Shown here: piece by piece, positions 1-8,269 of the stretch
Numbering within the stretch: the stretch's first letter is position 1
How the letters are laid out: each line of letters begins with the position of its first letter
DNA from: Colwellia marinimaniae
GTDB taxonomy: Bacteria; Pseudomonadota; Gammaproteobacteria; Enterobacterales; Alteromonadaceae
NCBI RefSeq assembly: GCF_002207865.1
Contig: NZ_BDQM01000001.1
Coordinates: 1 to 64,000 of the forward strand
DNA: 64,000 nt
Direction: 5' to 3'
Notes under the pieces: model-generated
What the model was told of the DNA's origin: nothing
Databases searched by the model: none
Seen by the model: only the letters and a program-made list of their open reading frames with translations
Translations under genes and position numbers: made by a program

Positions 1-102
1 GCCTTGTTCAATCATGCCGCCAAGACCTTGTAGTCCACCGGTATTTAATAAAGTTTAGTAACACGATGCGCTCATTTCGCTTCAGTCTAAGCTAGCAACT
101 AA
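1..102 (-). pseudogene. outer decayed copy of the 3' end of the downstream PLP-enzyme gene
   Basis: This stretch repeats, with a period of 150 bases, the copy that begins at 151. It carries the reverse complement of the PLP enzyme's GGLQGLGG segment. It shares with the next copy two blocks that the intact gene lacks (around 41-56 and 78-95), so it was probably copied from that repeat rather than from the gene. Compared with the next copy it lacks 28 bases, those at 247-274. It is cut by the window edge, so more copies may lie to the left. Confidence 0.75.
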
Positions 103-280
103 TTACTCATCAACTTTAGTAAGAATCGGCCAATCCTCGGCCTTGAGTTTGCCTTGTTCCATCATGCCGCCAAGACCTTGTAGTCCACCGGTATTTAATA
201 AAGTTTAGTAACACGATGGGCTCATTTCGCTTCAGTCTAAGCTAGCCTTGCGCTAATGAAGCAAGCTGACTACCAACTAA
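103..280 (-). pseudogene. inner decayed copy of the 3' end of the PLP-enzyme gene
   Basis: Read on the minus strand, this region still encodes the last residues of the neighbouring enzyme almost exactly (GGLQGLGGMMEQGKL, then KAEDWPILTKVDE and stop). The only change in this part is Ile to Met. Before that, an extra block of about 10 bases near 191-206 breaks the frame, and another replaced block lies near 228-245. Similarity to the gene continues to about 262 through the shared segment CCTTGCGCTAAT. It is a tandem 3'-end duplication, not a functional gene. Its stop codon occupies 103-105. Confidence 0.8.
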
Positions 281-1237
281 TTACTCATCAACTTTAGTAA
301 GAATCGGCCAATCCTCAGCCTTGAGTTTGCCTTGTTCAATCATGCCGCCAAGACCTTGTAGCCCACCTGTGTGTAGTAACACGATGCGCTCATTGACACT
401 AAAGTAGCCTTGCGCTAATAAATCGAGCAAGGCCAATACCATCTTGCCGGAATAGATCGGCTCAAAGATCACGCCGGTTTGCTGGTTGAATGCTAATATC
501 CGCTTGACATCATCAGGGCTAAATTTGCCATAACCGCCACGGTGGAAGTTGGTTAATAACTGCCAGTTATTATGTCGCTTACCTTGTGGGCTAAGTAAGC
601 ACTTAATTTCATCCACTAGGTATGCCGCTTGTTTTAATACCGCAATGCCTAAAATTCTATGTTGTTTACTATTGGCAACAGTGTCCCCTGATATAAGGCC
701 AGCTAAAGTGCCGCCACTGCCAACGGGAGTGAGTAAAGTATCGAAATTTGTTTGTTGGTTTAATTCAGTTACTATCTCCGCTACGCCAGGTATTGCTAGG
801 GTGTTACTACCACCTTCAGGGATAAAAAAATAATTTGGGTATAGCTCACTCAACTCAGTTAAGAACTCTGTGTCAAAACGGCGACGGTAAGTTTTTCTAT
901 CAACAAAATGACATTGCATGCCCCAGTGTCTGGCCCAAGCTAAGGTAAAATTACTTGCATAACGCGCTTCCCCACGTATAACACCAATACACGGGATTTT
1001 CTGTAACTTACAGGCATAGGCAAAAGCATGGATATGGTTTGAGTAACTACCGCCGAACGTTAGCGCGCCTTGGTAAACGCCCTCTTTTATTTGTCTAAGA
1101 TTGTATTTTAATTTTCGCCATTTATTACCCGATATGATGTGATGTAATAAATCATCTCGCTTGACCTGGACAGTAACTTTGTATTTATCGAAGAGTGGAT
1201 GATGTATATTTTGTAGTATTGACAAAGGCTTAGGCAT
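281..1237 (-). CDS. PLP-dependent ACC deaminase / D-cysteine desulfhydrase family protein
   Basis: A 318-residue enzyme of the tryptophan-synthase-beta fold (fold type II) PLP family, which includes 1-aminocyclopropane-1-carboxylate deaminase and D-cysteine desulfhydrase. Visible signatures are the PLP-lysine segment SGNKWRKLKYNL (residues about 37-48), the substrate loop GGSYSNHIHAFAYA, the segment PEGGSN and the phosphate-binding glycine loop GSGGTLAGL. The length fits the family. The exact substrate cannot be read from sequence; D-cysteine desulfhydrase-like activity is the usual guess for marine gammaproteobacteria. The gene stands alone, divergent from mshI. In Vibrio the place upstream of mshI is held by mshH/csrD, which is not here. 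Two decayed copies of the gene's 3' end follow its stop codon. Confidence 0.85.
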   Translation of the reverse strand: MPKPLSILQNIHHPLFDKYKVTVQVKRDDLLHHIISGNKWRKLKYNLRQIKEGVYQGALTFGGSYSNHIHAFAYACKLQKIPCIGVIRGEARYASNFTLAWARHWGMQCHFVDRKTYRRRFDTEFLTELSELYPNYFFIPEGGSNTLAIPGVAEIVTELNQQTNFDTLLTPVGSGGTLAGLISGDTVANSKQHRILGIAVLKQAAYLVDEIKCLLSPQGKRHNNWQLLTNFHRGGYGKFSPDDVKRILAFNQQTGVIFEPIYSGKMVLALLDLLAQGYFSVNERIVLLHTGGLQGLGGMIEQGKLKAEDWPILTKVDE

Positions 1238-1494
1238 GGATATCTAATGAAATATTAATAAACAACAGGTTTCGCGGTTATTATAAACGATATCGTTATT
1301 TTCTGAGGTTTTTCTTTGGACTAGTTCTGTGACTAACAAAATGTTTTAAATAGAAAATTAGCGCTAAAGCACGGTACTATTCGTAGCTAAATTACTAATA
1401 TACTTAGCTAAAATATAGCAGTAAAGCTTGCTCTAAAGGTGTAACAAAGGGTAACATTAAAAATAATTTTAGCTATATGCGATATTGCCGATAA

Positions 1495-2478
1495 ATGTCA
1501 ATTTTAACGAAAATTAAACAATTTTTTTCAAAGAAAATTTCAAGTCAGCGTCTGGGTATTGCTTTTCAGCAGCAGGGTGTCTCCTTGTGCTCAATTCCTC
1601 AACAACATTCCGATAACGCTGACAACAATAATAAAACGGCTAAAGTACTTTTTCACCATGAAAAGGCCAGTTCAGCTAACTTTTCACAAGCCATTCAAAC
1701 ACTACATAAAAATTACGAACTTGAGGGCAGTGCCACCTTAGTGCTTAACGAAGCACAATCACAAGTAGTACAAGTGGATAAACCTAGCTTGTCTGCTAGC
1801 GAAATACACAGTGCATTAAAATGGCAAATTAAAGATTTAGTCAGTATTTCACCGGATAACATGGTGTTAGATTATTATGATGCACCACTGCTTGCCGGTG
1901 GCAAAGAAAAAATTAATGTTGTCTGTGCTCCGTTAGATGAACTGAAAAAATTACTGGCAGCAACTGAGCAAGGTAAGGTAAAGGTCACTGCTATTACTAC
2001 CCAAGAATTTGCTTTTGCCAATTTATTAGCGTCACAAAATGAAGCGGTGTTATTAGTGTGCCAGCAGCCCAATGAAGAAATTGTTTTATTAATAGTTAAA
2101 CAAAAACAAATCTTTTTTCAACGCCGTCTACGGGGCTTTGCTCAAATTGGCAGTAAAGCAGTGGATGAATTATCTTTTTCACTTATTGATGATATCAGCT
2201 TAGAGATTCAACGCTCGACAGATTATTTTGAGCGTCAGCTAAAACAAGCGCCTATCAAGGAAATTAAAGTGTTATTACCCATCGAGTTGGAGGCTGTCTT
2301 TGTTGAAAAGCTAGCAGAAAATTCTGCTGTACCGGTGAGTTTACTTGAATTACCCCAGCCATATCATCAGTATCGAGCTTTTGCCGCGGCAATAGGCGCT
2401 AGCCTAGAAAACATTACGGACACTAGCGAAACCATAGCCGAAACCGACGTTTTAGCGGGAGTGCGTCATGACAGCTAA
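1495..2478 (+). CDS. mshI: MSHA biogenesis protein MshI (PilM-like)
   Basis: First gene of the MSHA type IV pilus locus. The 327-residue protein corresponds to the cytoplasmic actin-fold PilM component of the inner-membrane alignment complex. It starts with a basic segment (MSILTKIKQFFSKK) followed by the typical QRLGIAFQQQGVSLC strand and has no membrane segment. Its last 11 bases overlap the next gene, which encodes the PilN-like partner, so the two are co-translated. No clear Shine-Dalgarno sequence precedes the ATG. The call rests mainly on position and order in the locus, supported by the PilM-like N-terminus. Confidence 0.88.
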   Translation: MSILTKIKQFFSKKISSQRLGIAFQQQGVSLCSIPQQHSDNADNNNKTAKVLFHHEKASSANFSQAIQTLHKNYELEGSATLVLNEAQSQVVQVDKPSLSASEIHSALKWQIKDLVSISPDNMVLDYYDAPLLAGGKEKINVVCAPLDELKKLLAATEQGKVKVTAITTQEFAFANLLASQNEAVLLVCQQPNEEIVLLIVKQKQIFFQRRLRGFAQIGSKAVDELSFSLIDDISLEIQRSTDYFERQLKQAPIKEIKVLLPIELEAVFVEKLAENSAVPVSLLELPQPYHQYRAFAAAIGASLENITDTSETIAETDVLAGVRHDS

Positions 2479-3070
2479 ACATAGTATTAATTTATTACAA
2501 GCTGAGCTGTTTCCAGAGCAACCCTTGTTGTCATTATCCAGAATGGCGGGTGCTTGGCTAGGCTTATTATTAATGATGGTTATTTGGGCCGTTGTTACTG
2601 AAATAAACTATAGTCAGTCGGCGGCAATATATGATGATTTATTAAAAGAGCAGCAACAACAAACGCAGCTTGCCAATAGCTTGGCTAAAGAAGTACAAAA
2701 TAGGCAAGTCTCAGCCGCTTTAACACAAAATCTCAGCACAATAAAATTAGTGATGCAGCATAAAGGGGCACTGTTAGCCAAACTCACTGACTCAAATGAG
2801 ACTTTTGCCGGTGGCTTTGTTATGGCAATGAATGATCTGTCAGCCATGCACCATAAAGATATTCGCTTACAAACTATTAGCATTAATGCTACCGATATGA
2901 GTTTTACTGGTCTAGCCCGAAACCCTCAAGCTGTGCCTGCCTGGTTGGCTGGCTTTAAACAATCGCGTTTATTATCTGGCAAGGCGTTTGTCCATTTTAA
3001 ACTGACACAGAATGAGCAAAATATTACCGAGTTTGTGGTCAGCTCAATGGCGAAGAAGGGTAAAAGCTAA
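2468..3070 (+). CDS. MSHA biogenesis protein MshI2 (PilN-like)
   Basis: A 200-residue bitopic inner-membrane protein. It has a short cytoplasmic N-terminus with the PilN-type motif INLLQAELFP (residues about 7-16), one membrane helix (about residues 27-45), then a periplasmic coiled coil rich in Gln, Lys and Glu. The N-terminal motif is what PilN uses to bind PilM in type IVa pili, so this protein should couple MshI to the periplasmic part of the machine. The stop codon overlaps the mshJ start as TAATG. Confidence 0.87.
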   Translation: MTAKHSINLLQAELFPEQPLLSLSRMAGAWLGLLLMMVIWAVVTEINYSQSAAIYDDLLKEQQQQTQLANSLAKEVQNRQVSAALTQNLSTIKLVMQHKGALLAKLTDSNETFAGGFVMAMNDLSAMHHKDIRLQTISINATDMSFTGLARNPQAVPAWLAGFKQSRLLSGKAFVHFKLTQNEQNITEFVVSSMAKKGKS

Positions 3071-3762
3071 TGCAGCAACAATGGCAAAATATGAGTGAAA
3101 AATTTCTGCAGCTAACCAGTCGAGAACAGTTTTTATTACTGTTAACTGGCCTTGTGGCGATATTCTTTATTATCTCATACTTATTTATTGATGATAAAAA
3201 CGCTAGAATTATTACCTTTGATAAGCAAAGCCGAGTGATGAAGTCAGGTAATCAAAGTCTTAACTTTACTATCAAAGAATACCAAACCGCACTAAAACAA
3301 GATCCTGATAAAGATATTGCTAAACAAATCAGCAGACTTGAAGGTAAACTGGCCAAAATTGATAACCGCTTAGTGCATTTAACGACTGATTTAATTAGCC
3401 CAAGTGAAATGCGTGCCGCCCTGTTCAAATTGCTTAAGTTAGAGCCAGGGGTATCCTTGCTGTCTTTTGAATTGATTGGTGCGCAACCTTTATTAGATTT
3501 ATCGAGCCAACAACAAAACGCTACTGCTGGCAGACAGTCACCAACAGCGGAACAACTGGGTTTAAATTTATATAAACATGCGATGAAAATTAAGTTGTCA
3601 GGTGAATATTTTCAGTTGCGCAATTATTTACGAAAATTAGAACAACTATCGTGGAAGTTTTTTTGGCAAGACTTTCAATTTGAAGTAAAAGAGTACCCAC
3701 GCAGTGAAGTAGAGATAACCATTTATAGTTTGGGCTTAAATAAGGAGTTTATTGGTGTCTAA
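3070..3762 (+). CDS. mshJ: MSHA biogenesis protein MshJ (PilO-like)
   Basis: A 230-residue inner-membrane protein with one N-terminal transmembrane helix (about residues 21-40, LLLLTGLVAIFFIISYLFI), a coiled-coil stretch (about residues 55-105) and a C-terminal periplasmic domain. This is the plan of PilO/MshJ, which pairs with the PilN-like protein to form the periplasmic alignment complex between the inner-membrane motor and the secretin. It is translationally coupled to the gene before it (TAATG) and overlaps the start of mshK. Confidence 0.88.
   Translation: MQQQWQNMSEKFLQLTSREQFLLLLTGLVAIFFIISYLFIDDKNARIITFDKQSRVMKSGNQSLNFTIKEYQTALKQDPDKDIAKQISRLEGKLAKIDNRLVHLTTDLISPSEMRAALFKLLKLEPGVSLLSFELIGAQPLLDLSSQQQNATAGRQSPTAEQLGLNLYKHAMKIKLSGEYFQLRNYLRKLEQLSWKFFWQDFQFEVKEYPRSEVEITIYSLGLNKEFIGV
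3742..3747 (+). promoter_or_regulatory. ribosome binding site that decides the mshK start
   Basis: AAGGAG lies inside the end of mshJ. It is 7 bases before GTG at 3755 but only 4 before the in-frame TTG at 3752, so GTG 3755 is the better start. Confidence 0.6.
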
Positions 3763-4114
3763 GCATTTAATATTAACCAGCGGCTTAATGGTCATGGTAA
3801 TGACTGCTCCGATTAGCCTAGCTGCTGATATTGATCCTACTCGTCCATTTGGCGTAAGTGGCTCGGGTACTAATCATCAGTTAAAACGTGATGGTGGCTT
3901 TTTATTAAGTTCGATTATTCATGGTGATGGTATTCATACCGCCGTAATCAATGGCAAAATCTATAGCATGTTTGACTATGTTGGCGAGTATCGTATCACG
4001 GCAATTAATAGTCACAGTGTGATATTGCGCAGTAAAACTAAGCGATTAAAAATTAATATTTTTAAAAAAACCGGTTTTAAAAGTAAAGTCATAGAAAATA
4101 CGGTAATTAACTAA
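3755..4114 (+). CDS. mshK: MSHA biogenesis protein MshK (PilP-like)
   Basis: A small exported protein of about 119 residues. It has an N-terminal signal peptide (hydrophobic LILTSGLMVMVMTAPISLA, likely cut after the Ala run before ADIDPTRPFG). The mature start DPTRPFG and the segments LLSSIIHG and AVINGKIY are typical of MshK and the related PilP/GspC homology region that contacts the secretin. GTG at 3755 is preferred over the upstream in-frame TTG because of Shine-Dalgarno spacing. It overlaps mshJ at its start, and its stop overlaps the mshL start. Confidence 0.86.
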   Translation: MSKHLILTSGLMVMVMTAPISLAADIDPTRPFGVSGSGTNHQLKRDGGFLLSSIIHGDGIHTAVINGKIYSMFDYVGEYRITAINSHSVILRSKTKRLKINIFKKTGFKSKVIENTVIN

Positions 4115-5925
4115 TGATAACTACAAGCCCCCCTATGAAAAAAACAACAACAAAAATAAAAATTGCCTTGTCAGCGTTATGCTTTGTGCTAGTGGGCTGT
4201 CAAACCGTGCCTAGAGATCCCATCGAGTTAAAAGAAGATCTTGATATAGCTATCAAACAAGCTAAAGCCTTTAATGCTCCTAAGCCATTAACGCTAGTGC
4301 CAAATTCTGTCCAGCAAGAGCTAATGTTTAATGATATAAACCAAGCTAAGCAAGGGATGTTGGCGGAAAAACGTTTGGAGATTACGGCCACTGAAGTTGA
4401 TGCCAAAGATTTCTTTCAAGCGATAGTGAGAGGCTCGCGCTATAACATCGTTATTCATCCAGATGTGGTTGGCCAAATTTCACTCAGTTTGAATAATGTC
4501 ACCTTAACTGAGGCATTAACCGTAGTTGAGGATGTCTATGGCTATGAAATCATTCGTACGGGCAACATAGTCAAGGTATTTCCGCCAGGAATACGCACCG
4601 AAACCATGGCCTTAAATTATTTATTTCTTAAACGTTTTGGTTCCTCTAGTACCACCATCAATTCCGGTGGCGTTTCTGAAAATGATCCTAACAGCGGCAA
4701 TAACAGTAATAATAACAGCAATAATAGTAGTAGTAATAACCGCAATAGCAGCTCTAATAATCAAAGTAGTGGTGTCAATGTCTATACTGAAAATGAATCT
4801 GATTTTTGGGCTGAAATAAAAGAATCCCTCACTGCTTTTGTCGGCACCGGCAATGGTCGCTCAGTCATTATTTCTCCACAAGCAGGCCTAGTGACTGTCC
4901 GTGCTTTTCCAAAAGAAATCAAAGCGGTGAAGAAATTTATCAAAGCGACTGAAAGCCACTTACATCGCCAAGTGATCATTGAAGCGAAAATAATGGAAGT
5001 AACCCTTAATGATGAGTACCAACAGGGGATCAAGTGGGGGAAAATACTCGATCAAGTCGGCAGTGCTGAACTGATCTATTCAACCACGGGTAATATTATT
5101 GGTAATGTTATCTCTAATACTATTGGTGGTGTTAGTCGTCTGGCCTTTAGTAAGCACACCAATGGCAGTGATTTTTCCGGTGTGATCGAGCTTTTACAAA
5201 CACAAGGTAATGTGCAAGTACTTTCAAGTCCACGGATCACGGTGACCAACAACCAAAAAGCAGTGATTAAAGTGGGTGAAGATGAATATTTCGTCACTGA
5301 AGTTTCCAGCACTATCACCACGGGTACCTCAACTACCACAACACCCGAAGTTGAGTTAACACCCTTTTTCTCGGGCATAGCCCTCGATGTAACACCACAA
5401 ATTAGTGAAAATGGTAGCGTTATATTACATGTGCATTCTTCGGTAACTATTACTGAAGAGCAAAATAAAGTCATTCAAATTGGTAGTGAAGTACTAATCC
5501 TGCCCTTGGCGCGAAGTAGAGTTCGAGAGTCAGATACTATTATTCGCGCTCAATCGGGTGAAGTGGTGATTATTGGTGGTTTAATTGAAACCTATAAAGT
5601 TGATATCGAGTCAAAAACGCCTTTCTTAGGTGATATACCTTTCTTCGGTGAGCTATTTAAAAGTAAATCGCAAAAAATGCAAAAACGTGAATTAGTTATC
5701 ATGTTGACAGCTACGGTAGTGGGCCAAGATACTTGGAAAAATCAACTGCAAGTTGCTCGGAACTTGCTAACAAAATGGTTTCCAGAAGAGCTTGAAACAT
5801 GTGAGTTATCGGCTGAAGGTGAGTTAACACCAGTATGCCAAACACAATGTGCCGATGCGGAATATGCCAGAAGCCATGATGTTTGCCAACTAGCACAAAA
5901 AGATGCTACCAAGTTAAATAATTAA
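4114..5925 (+). CDS. mshL: MSHA outer-membrane secretin MshL
   Basis: A 603-residue secretin subunit that forms the outer-membrane pore for the pilus. The N-terminus is a lipoprotein signal with lipobox LVGC (Cys 29 from this start; an in-frame ATG at 4135 would shorten it by seven residues). A secretin/TonB short N-domain follows (STN type, about residues 85-155), then a low-complexity Asn/Ser linker (about residues 190-228), and the GspD/PilQ secretin domain (about 280-560) with the VQVLSSPRITVTNNQKAVIKVG segment split by short strands and a C-terminal GGLIE...TPFLGDIPFFGELF signature. The C-terminal tail carries four Cys. Known MshL proteins have the same plan. The Asn/Ser linker is unusually repetitive. 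Confidence 0.93.
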   Translation: MITTSPPMKKTTTKIKIALSALCFVLVGCQTVPRDPIELKEDLDIAIKQAKAFNAPKPLTLVPNSVQQELMFNDINQAKQGMLAEKRLEITATEVDAKDFFQAIVRGSRYNIVIHPDVVGQISLSLNNVTLTEALTVVEDVYGYEIIRTGNIVKVFPPGIRTETMALNYLFLKRFGSSSTTINSGGVSENDPNSGNNSNNNSNNSSSNNRNSSSNNQSSGVNVYTENESDFWAEIKESLTAFVGTGNGRSVIISPQAGLVTVRAFPKEIKAVKKFIKATESHLHRQVIIEAKIMEVTLNDEYQQGIKWGKILDQVGSAELIYSTTGNIIGNVISNTIGGVSRLAFSKHTNGSDFSGVIELLQTQGNVQVLSSPRITVTNNQKAVIKVGEDEYFVTEVSSTITTGTSTTTTPEVELTPFFSGIALDVTPQISENGSVILHVHSSVTITEEQNKVIQIGSEVLILPLARSRVRESDTIIRAQSGEVVIIGGLIETYKVDIESKTPFLGDIPFFGELFKSKSQKMQKRELVIMLTATVVGQDTWKNQLQVARNLLTKWFPEELETCELSAEGELTPVCQTQCADAEYARSHDVCQLAQKDATKLNN

Positions 5926-5971
5926 GCCTAAGTGCTTATTTGTTTAACTTGACTTAATTAGTAGAATTGCT

Positions 5972-6874
5972 ATGTATTTATATCATTTTGGCTTAGGAGA
6001 GTTACCTTTTACTCTCACTCCTAATACAAATTTTTATTTACCATTGGCGCCACATAATGAAGCCCTAGCGGTGATTTTTACCGCGCTGAAGACCGGAGAA
6101 GGCTTTATAAAGGTGGTGGGCGAAGTTGGTACCGGCAAAACATTGTTATGCCGAAAGCTACTCAATGAAATACCTGAGCATTTCATCACGGCGTATATTC
6201 CTAATCCCTATTTGAATCCGGATGAATTAAGGCGAGCGGTTGCCGTTGAACTTGGCGTTAAACAAGCACAACGTATGTCACTGCAATTACTGACTCAGCG
6301 TATTCAAACGCGCTTATTAGAGTTACATAGCCAAGGGCATTCGGTTGTGCTGATACTCGATGAAGCACAAGCGCTACCGGAAGATAGCTTAGAAGCACTG
6401 AGACTATTTACCAATTTAGAGACAGAGACACGTAAATTATTACAGGTGGTTTTATTCGCGCAACCTGAGCTTGATCAGCGTTTAGCCAAAACCGAATTTA
6501 GACAATTAAGGCAACGCATTACCTTTTCTTATAAATTAAGGCCGATGAATGCTAATGAAGTACAGCAATATATTCAACACAGATTAGTGGTTGCGGGTTA
6601 TAAAGGCGTAGAACTCTTTCCCGTGGCAATTTGCAAAAAAATTGCCCGCGTGAGTCAAGGCATACCACGCTTGGTTAATGTGTTATGCCATAAAATGTTA
6701 ATGCTTGCTTATGGTCAAGGACACTACAAAATGACGGTGAAATTACTCCAAGCCGCAGTAAAAGATACTGAAAGTATCGACGTAAAATCAAAGAAAAACG
6801 TGTTGGCTTTTTCCTGTTTGGCTTTATCTGCAGCCTTGATAATGGCTTATTATACCTTGGTGGTTAAATCATGA
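5972..6874 (+). CDS. mshM: MSHA biogenesis ATPase MshM (ExeA/GspA-like)
   Basis: A 300-residue AAA ATPase of the ExeA/GspA family. Walker A is GEVGTGKT (around residues 50-57) and Walker B is VVLILDEAQAL (around 124-134), with the RLRQRI arginine-finger region after it. A hydrophobic segment near the C-terminus (about 276-296) could be a membrane anchor. In related systems such proteins help insert or assemble the secretin through the cell wall. The last codons overlap mshN (ATGA). Confidence 0.92.
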   Translation: MYLYHFGLGELPFTLTPNTNFYLPLAPHNEALAVIFTALKTGEGFIKVVGEVGTGKTLLCRKLLNEIPEHFITAYIPNPYLNPDELRRAVAVELGVKQAQRMSLQLLTQRIQTRLLELHSQGHSVVLILDEAQALPEDSLEALRLFTNLETETRKLLQVVLFAQPELDQRLAKTEFRQLRQRITFSYKLRPMNANEVQQYIQHRLVVAGYKGVELFPVAICKKIARVSQGIPRLVNVLCHKMLMLAYGQGHYKMTVKLLQAAVKDTESIDVKSKKNVLAFSCLALSAALIMAYYTLVVKS

Positions 6875-8097
6875 GTGTTATTAATCAGATGTTAAACGAT
6901 TTGCAGCAACGAAGTCCTGACTCAGGGGCACTTACTGCACCGCCTACTCAGCATACACAGGTCCAGTCACCGATAAAAATTGTTGTGCTAACCACGTTAT
7001 GCGTGCTAATTATTTGCTGGGCCAGTTTTTATATTTGGCAACTGGTCGGTGAAAATAAAGCCTTAAAAGCTGAGCAATGGTCTAATAAAGTAAACGCGGC
7101 GCAAGTTATAGCGGTGGCAACGCTCTCTTCGCCGACCGTATCTTCGGCAACAACTACACCTGCGAACATACTTCCTGCAAAAGTAGCAGCTATAGAAAAC
7201 AACGTGTTAAAAGTGCTGGCAGAAAAAATAACCCCAGCTAAACCAGTGACGGCAAATACCGTACCCGCTAGGGAGGTAAAGCAGCAAACCTTGCAAGGCA
7301 CTCACGCTAGAACTAATGCCATTGTTGATAATGGTGCCAGCCAAGTTACACCGGCAAAGAGAGCAGAAATTATTGTTAGTAGCGACGCTAATGTCGAAAA
7401 AAATGCACATAGTCATCCACATACACCAGCAGAGCTAGAACACGCGAGTGCCGCTAAGGTGAAATCTAGCTTACAGGCTAAATCAAAACCCCAGGCAAAT
7501 ACCATGTCGGTGTCACGTAGGCAATTGTCGGCGGATGAATTGGCGCAACAAAAATTTGCCTTGGCTGAAAAAGCACTGGCGGAAAAGCATATAGCGAAAG
7601 CGGAGAACTTGCTTGAAGATGTGCTTATTATCAAGCCGAGTGATAGTCAAGCACGTAAAAAATTAGCGGCGTTATGGTTTGGTCGACAGGCCTATCAAGA
7701 GGCGATTAATTTACTGTCACAAGGTATTGCTCTAAATGGTAAAGACAGCAGTTTACGTGAGATACAAGCACGTATTTATTTAAAGCAGGGCCAGGCAATA
7801 GCCGCATTAAACACCTTAAAGCCGTTAGCGGACTTAAAAGATGAACAGTATCAAATTATGTTGGCCAATACCGCGCAGCATGCTCAGCAACATGAAGCGG
7901 GTATTGCAGCTTATAAAATGCTGATAACAATGTACCCTAATAAAGGGCGTTGGCAACTGGGTCTAGCGGTATTGTACGATAAAAACAGTCAATTTAGTTT
8001 AGCAAGTAAAGCTTATAAAGCAGCATTAAAAAACCATGATTTATCCATATCATCGGAGAATTTTGTTAAACAACGTATTCAGGTAATAGCACAGTAG
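6871..8097 (+). CDS. mshN: MSHA biogenesis TPR protein MshN
   Basis: A 408-residue inner-membrane protein. It begins MSVINQMLNDLQQR, the conserved N-terminus of MshN. One transmembrane helix follows (about residues 33-53), then a long Ala/Thr/Pro-rich and Lys-rich periplasmic linker (about 60-215), and at least four tetratricopeptide-like repeats (about 220-400) that probably bind other pilus parts. It overlaps mshM by four bases. A decayed second copy of its last 50 or so codons lies directly downstream, before mshE. Confidence 0.9.
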   Translation: MSVINQMLNDLQQRSPDSGALTAPPTQHTQVQSPIKIVVLTTLCVLIICWASFYIWQLVGENKALKAEQWSNKVNAAQVIAVATLSSPTVSSATTTPANILPAKVAAIENNVLKVLAEKITPAKPVTANTVPAREVKQQTLQGTHARTNAIVDNGASQVTPAKRAEIIVSSDANVEKNAHSHPHTPAELEHASAAKVKSSLQAKSKPQANTMSVSRRQLSADELAQQKFALAEKALAEKHIAKAENLLEDVLIIKPSDSQARKKLAALWFGRQAYQEAINLLSQGIALNGKDSSLREIQARIYLKQGQAIAALNTLKPLADLKDEQYQIMLANTAQHAQQHEAGIAAYKMLITMYPNKGRWQLGLAVLYDKNSQFSLASKAYKAALKNHDLSISSENFVKQRIQVIAQ

Positions 8098-8109
8098 CAA
8101 GCAAGCAAG

Positions 8110-8261
8110 CTTATATAGGCTGCGGGTAATTTGCTGCACCGGTACTGTAGGATAAGAATAGCCAAATGACGCGAGTGGTTAAAGACGCGTTAATAAAAAG
8201 TGATCTATCTATTTCAACAGAACAATTTGTTAAGCAAAGCATACAGGCAATAGGACAGTAG
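8110..8261 (+). pseudogene. decayed tandem duplicate of the 3' end of mshN
   Basis: Aligned codon by codon with the end of mshN, this stretch reads VL*DKNSQ then DALIKSDLSISTEQFVKQ and SIQAIGQ-stop. MshN itself ends VLYDKNSQ ... DLSISSENFVKQRIQVIAQ-stop. Two in-frame stops appear where mshN has Gln (TAA for CAA near 8126) and Tyr (TAG for TAC near 8145). Three codons are missing in the middle. The final stop is at 8259-8261, only 8 bases before the mshE ATG. It has no start codon or membrane segment and cannot be a working gene. The copy may still supply the upstream translation context of mshE. Confidence 0.85.
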
Positions 8262-8269
8262 GACAAATT

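Noticed and set aside
1..330. Repeats at the left edge as a CRISPR array or integron attachment sites
   Set aside because: The units are over 100 bases, have unequal spacing (150 and 178) and code for the end of the neighbouring enzyme. They are gene-end duplications.
549..833. 94-codon plus-strand frame inside the PLP-enzyme gene
   Set aside because: It is fully inside and antisense to a gene with clear family motifs and shows no ribosome binding site or domain.
5076..5474. 132-codon minus-strand frame opposite mshL
   Set aside because: It lies antisense to the conserved secretin core and its composition is that of a reverse-frame shadow.
8110..8261. The mshN-mshE gap as a small gene
   Set aside because: It has two in-frame stops and no start in the conserved frame; it is a decayed copy of the mshN end.
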